From NCBI GenBank assembly GCA_019322535.1, contig JAHWIM010000046.1, positions 1 through 13,347 of the forward strand: a stretch of 13,347 nt of DNA. The letters are read 5' to 3'. Numbering within the stretch: the first letter of the stretch is position 1; each line of letters starts with the position of its first letter. A program made the position numbers and the translations under genes. Positions 12,881 to 13,347 of this stretch are shown here, in pieces. The notes under the pieces are model-generated. The model was not told the DNA's origin and ran no database searches. It saw nothing but the letters and a program-made list of their open reading frames with translations. This DNA is from Candidatus Woesearchaeota archaeon. Lineage in GTDB: Archaea > Nanobdellota > Nanobdellia > Woesearchaeales > WJKL01.

Positions 12881-13347
12881 ATTAAACTCATTTAACATTT
12901 TCTGTCTTTTTCCATCAACTGTAATGAATGGTTTTGCTCTTTTTATCCAGCCGCCTAGTTTATGCAAATCTTCGTATTTCATTATTCTTGCTCCTGCAGA
13001 TATTTTTTCTGCTGTTTTTGGACCAATGCCAGGAATTCTAATCAATTCTTCATAAGATGCTTCATTGATATCTATTGCACTGTCAAAATTTGCTTTTGCT
13101 AATGCTAATTTTGGGTCTTGGCTTGGCAGCATTCCATCCTGCATTATTGAATCAAATTCTTTTAATTTAAAATTATAATTTCTTCTTAGAAAATCAACAT
13201 TATATAGATGATTTTGTCTTTGTAAAGATTCTGGTTTTTCATTTTCTAAAGGAGTTCCTTGAACAGGCCTGAATGCTGCAAAATAGATTCTTCTTAGATT
13301 CAAAGTATCATATTCCCAGTCCATCATCTTAAGAATATCTTTATCTG
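12878..13347 (-). CDS. radical SAM DNA modification/repair-type protein, C-terminal part with HhH (5' end outside window)
   Basis: The frame is open to the window edge, so the N-terminal radical SAM core with its CxxxCxxC cluster motif is not visible; about 155 residues are. The visible part matches the end of the family annotated as putative DNA modification/repair radical SAM protein (found beside uracil-DNA-glycosylase-like genes in bacteria). It includes LRRIYFAAFRPVQGTPLEN, then RQNHLYNVDFLRRNYNF, DPKLALAK, and a helix-hairpin-helix SYEELIRIPGIGPKTAEKI with the family tail EDLHKLGGWIKRAKPFIT. The HhH segment is a nonspecific DNA-binding element. The start at 13327 suggested by an internal ATG is not the true start, since the coding frame (DKDILK) continues upstream. 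The activity of the family is undetermined. Confidence 0.88.
   Translation of the reverse strand, partial: DKDILKMMDWEYDTLNLRRIYFAAFRPVQGTPLENEKPESLQRQNHLYNVDFLRRNYNFKLKEFDSIMQDGMLPSQDPKLALAKANFDSAIDINEASYEELIRIPGIGPKTAEKISAGARIMKYEDLHKLGGWIKRAKPFITVDGKRQKMLNEFN

Noticed and set aside
1..13347. tRNA, rRNA, CRISPR, transposase or attachment-site sequences
   Set aside because: I looked for cloverleaf-like stretches, regularly spaced repeats, transposase motifs and flanking direct repeats and saw none; a covariance-model scan would be needed to exclude small RNAs.

Overview
The window is most likely archaeal, and probably from a small-genome, AT-rich lineage such as the DPANN groups; this is inference, because no rRNA or replication gene is present. 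Nearly every first gene of a transcription unit has an archaeal TATA element centred 25-28 nt upstream of its start codon and no ribosome binding site, the layout of leaderless archaeal mRNAs. The one clear Shine-Dalgarno sequence (GAGGTGA) precedes a GTG start. No bacterial -10/-35 promoters stand out. Gene spacing is tight, with ATGA start/stop overlaps and convergent genes whose ends overlap.

Left flank (1-2691): the 3' part of an SPFH/stomatin-type membrane scaffold gene, translationally coupled to a small four-helix membrane protein. Then come two tightly spaced soluble hypothetical genes and a convergent HAD phosphatase that strongly resembles the eukaryotic mitochondrial phosphatidylglycerophosphate phosphatase Gep4/PTPMT1-type functional class (Pfam PGP_phosphatase).

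Central block (2737-11337): a surface-glycan gene cluster. It has a GT2 glycosyltransferase on the minus strand, two unrecognised membrane proteins facing each other, a PaaK/CapK-type adenylate-forming ligase coupled by ATGA to a Glu/Leu/Phe/Val dehydrogenase relative, a membrane-bound processive-type GT2, an O-antigen ligase/polymerase-type membrane protein, and a GT4 glycosyltransferase on the minus strand. The block is visibly more A+T-, Lys-, Ile- and Asn-rich than its flanks, as expected of a variable or transferred surface-polysaccharide island. A plausible reading is that the glycosyltransferases build a chain, the ligase-like membrane protein polymerises or transfers it, and the ligase/dehydrogenase pair supplies an acyl or amino-acid-derived decoration. 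No flippase or initiating phosphoglycosyltransferase is in the window.

Right flank (11395-13347): a 65-residue winged-helix regulator divergent from an 81-residue unknown protein. The latter's TATA box sits inside a near-perfect 12-nt inverted repeat, an attractive operator. Next is a secreted matrixin-like zinc protease with an Asp in the usual third-His position. Last is the C-terminal part of a radical SAM protein with a helix-hairpin-helix domain (DNA modification/repair type), running off the window edge.

No tRNA, rRNA, CRISPR array, transposase or recognisable attachment site was seen. The only gene-free stretches are short intergenic regions, none over 300 nt.
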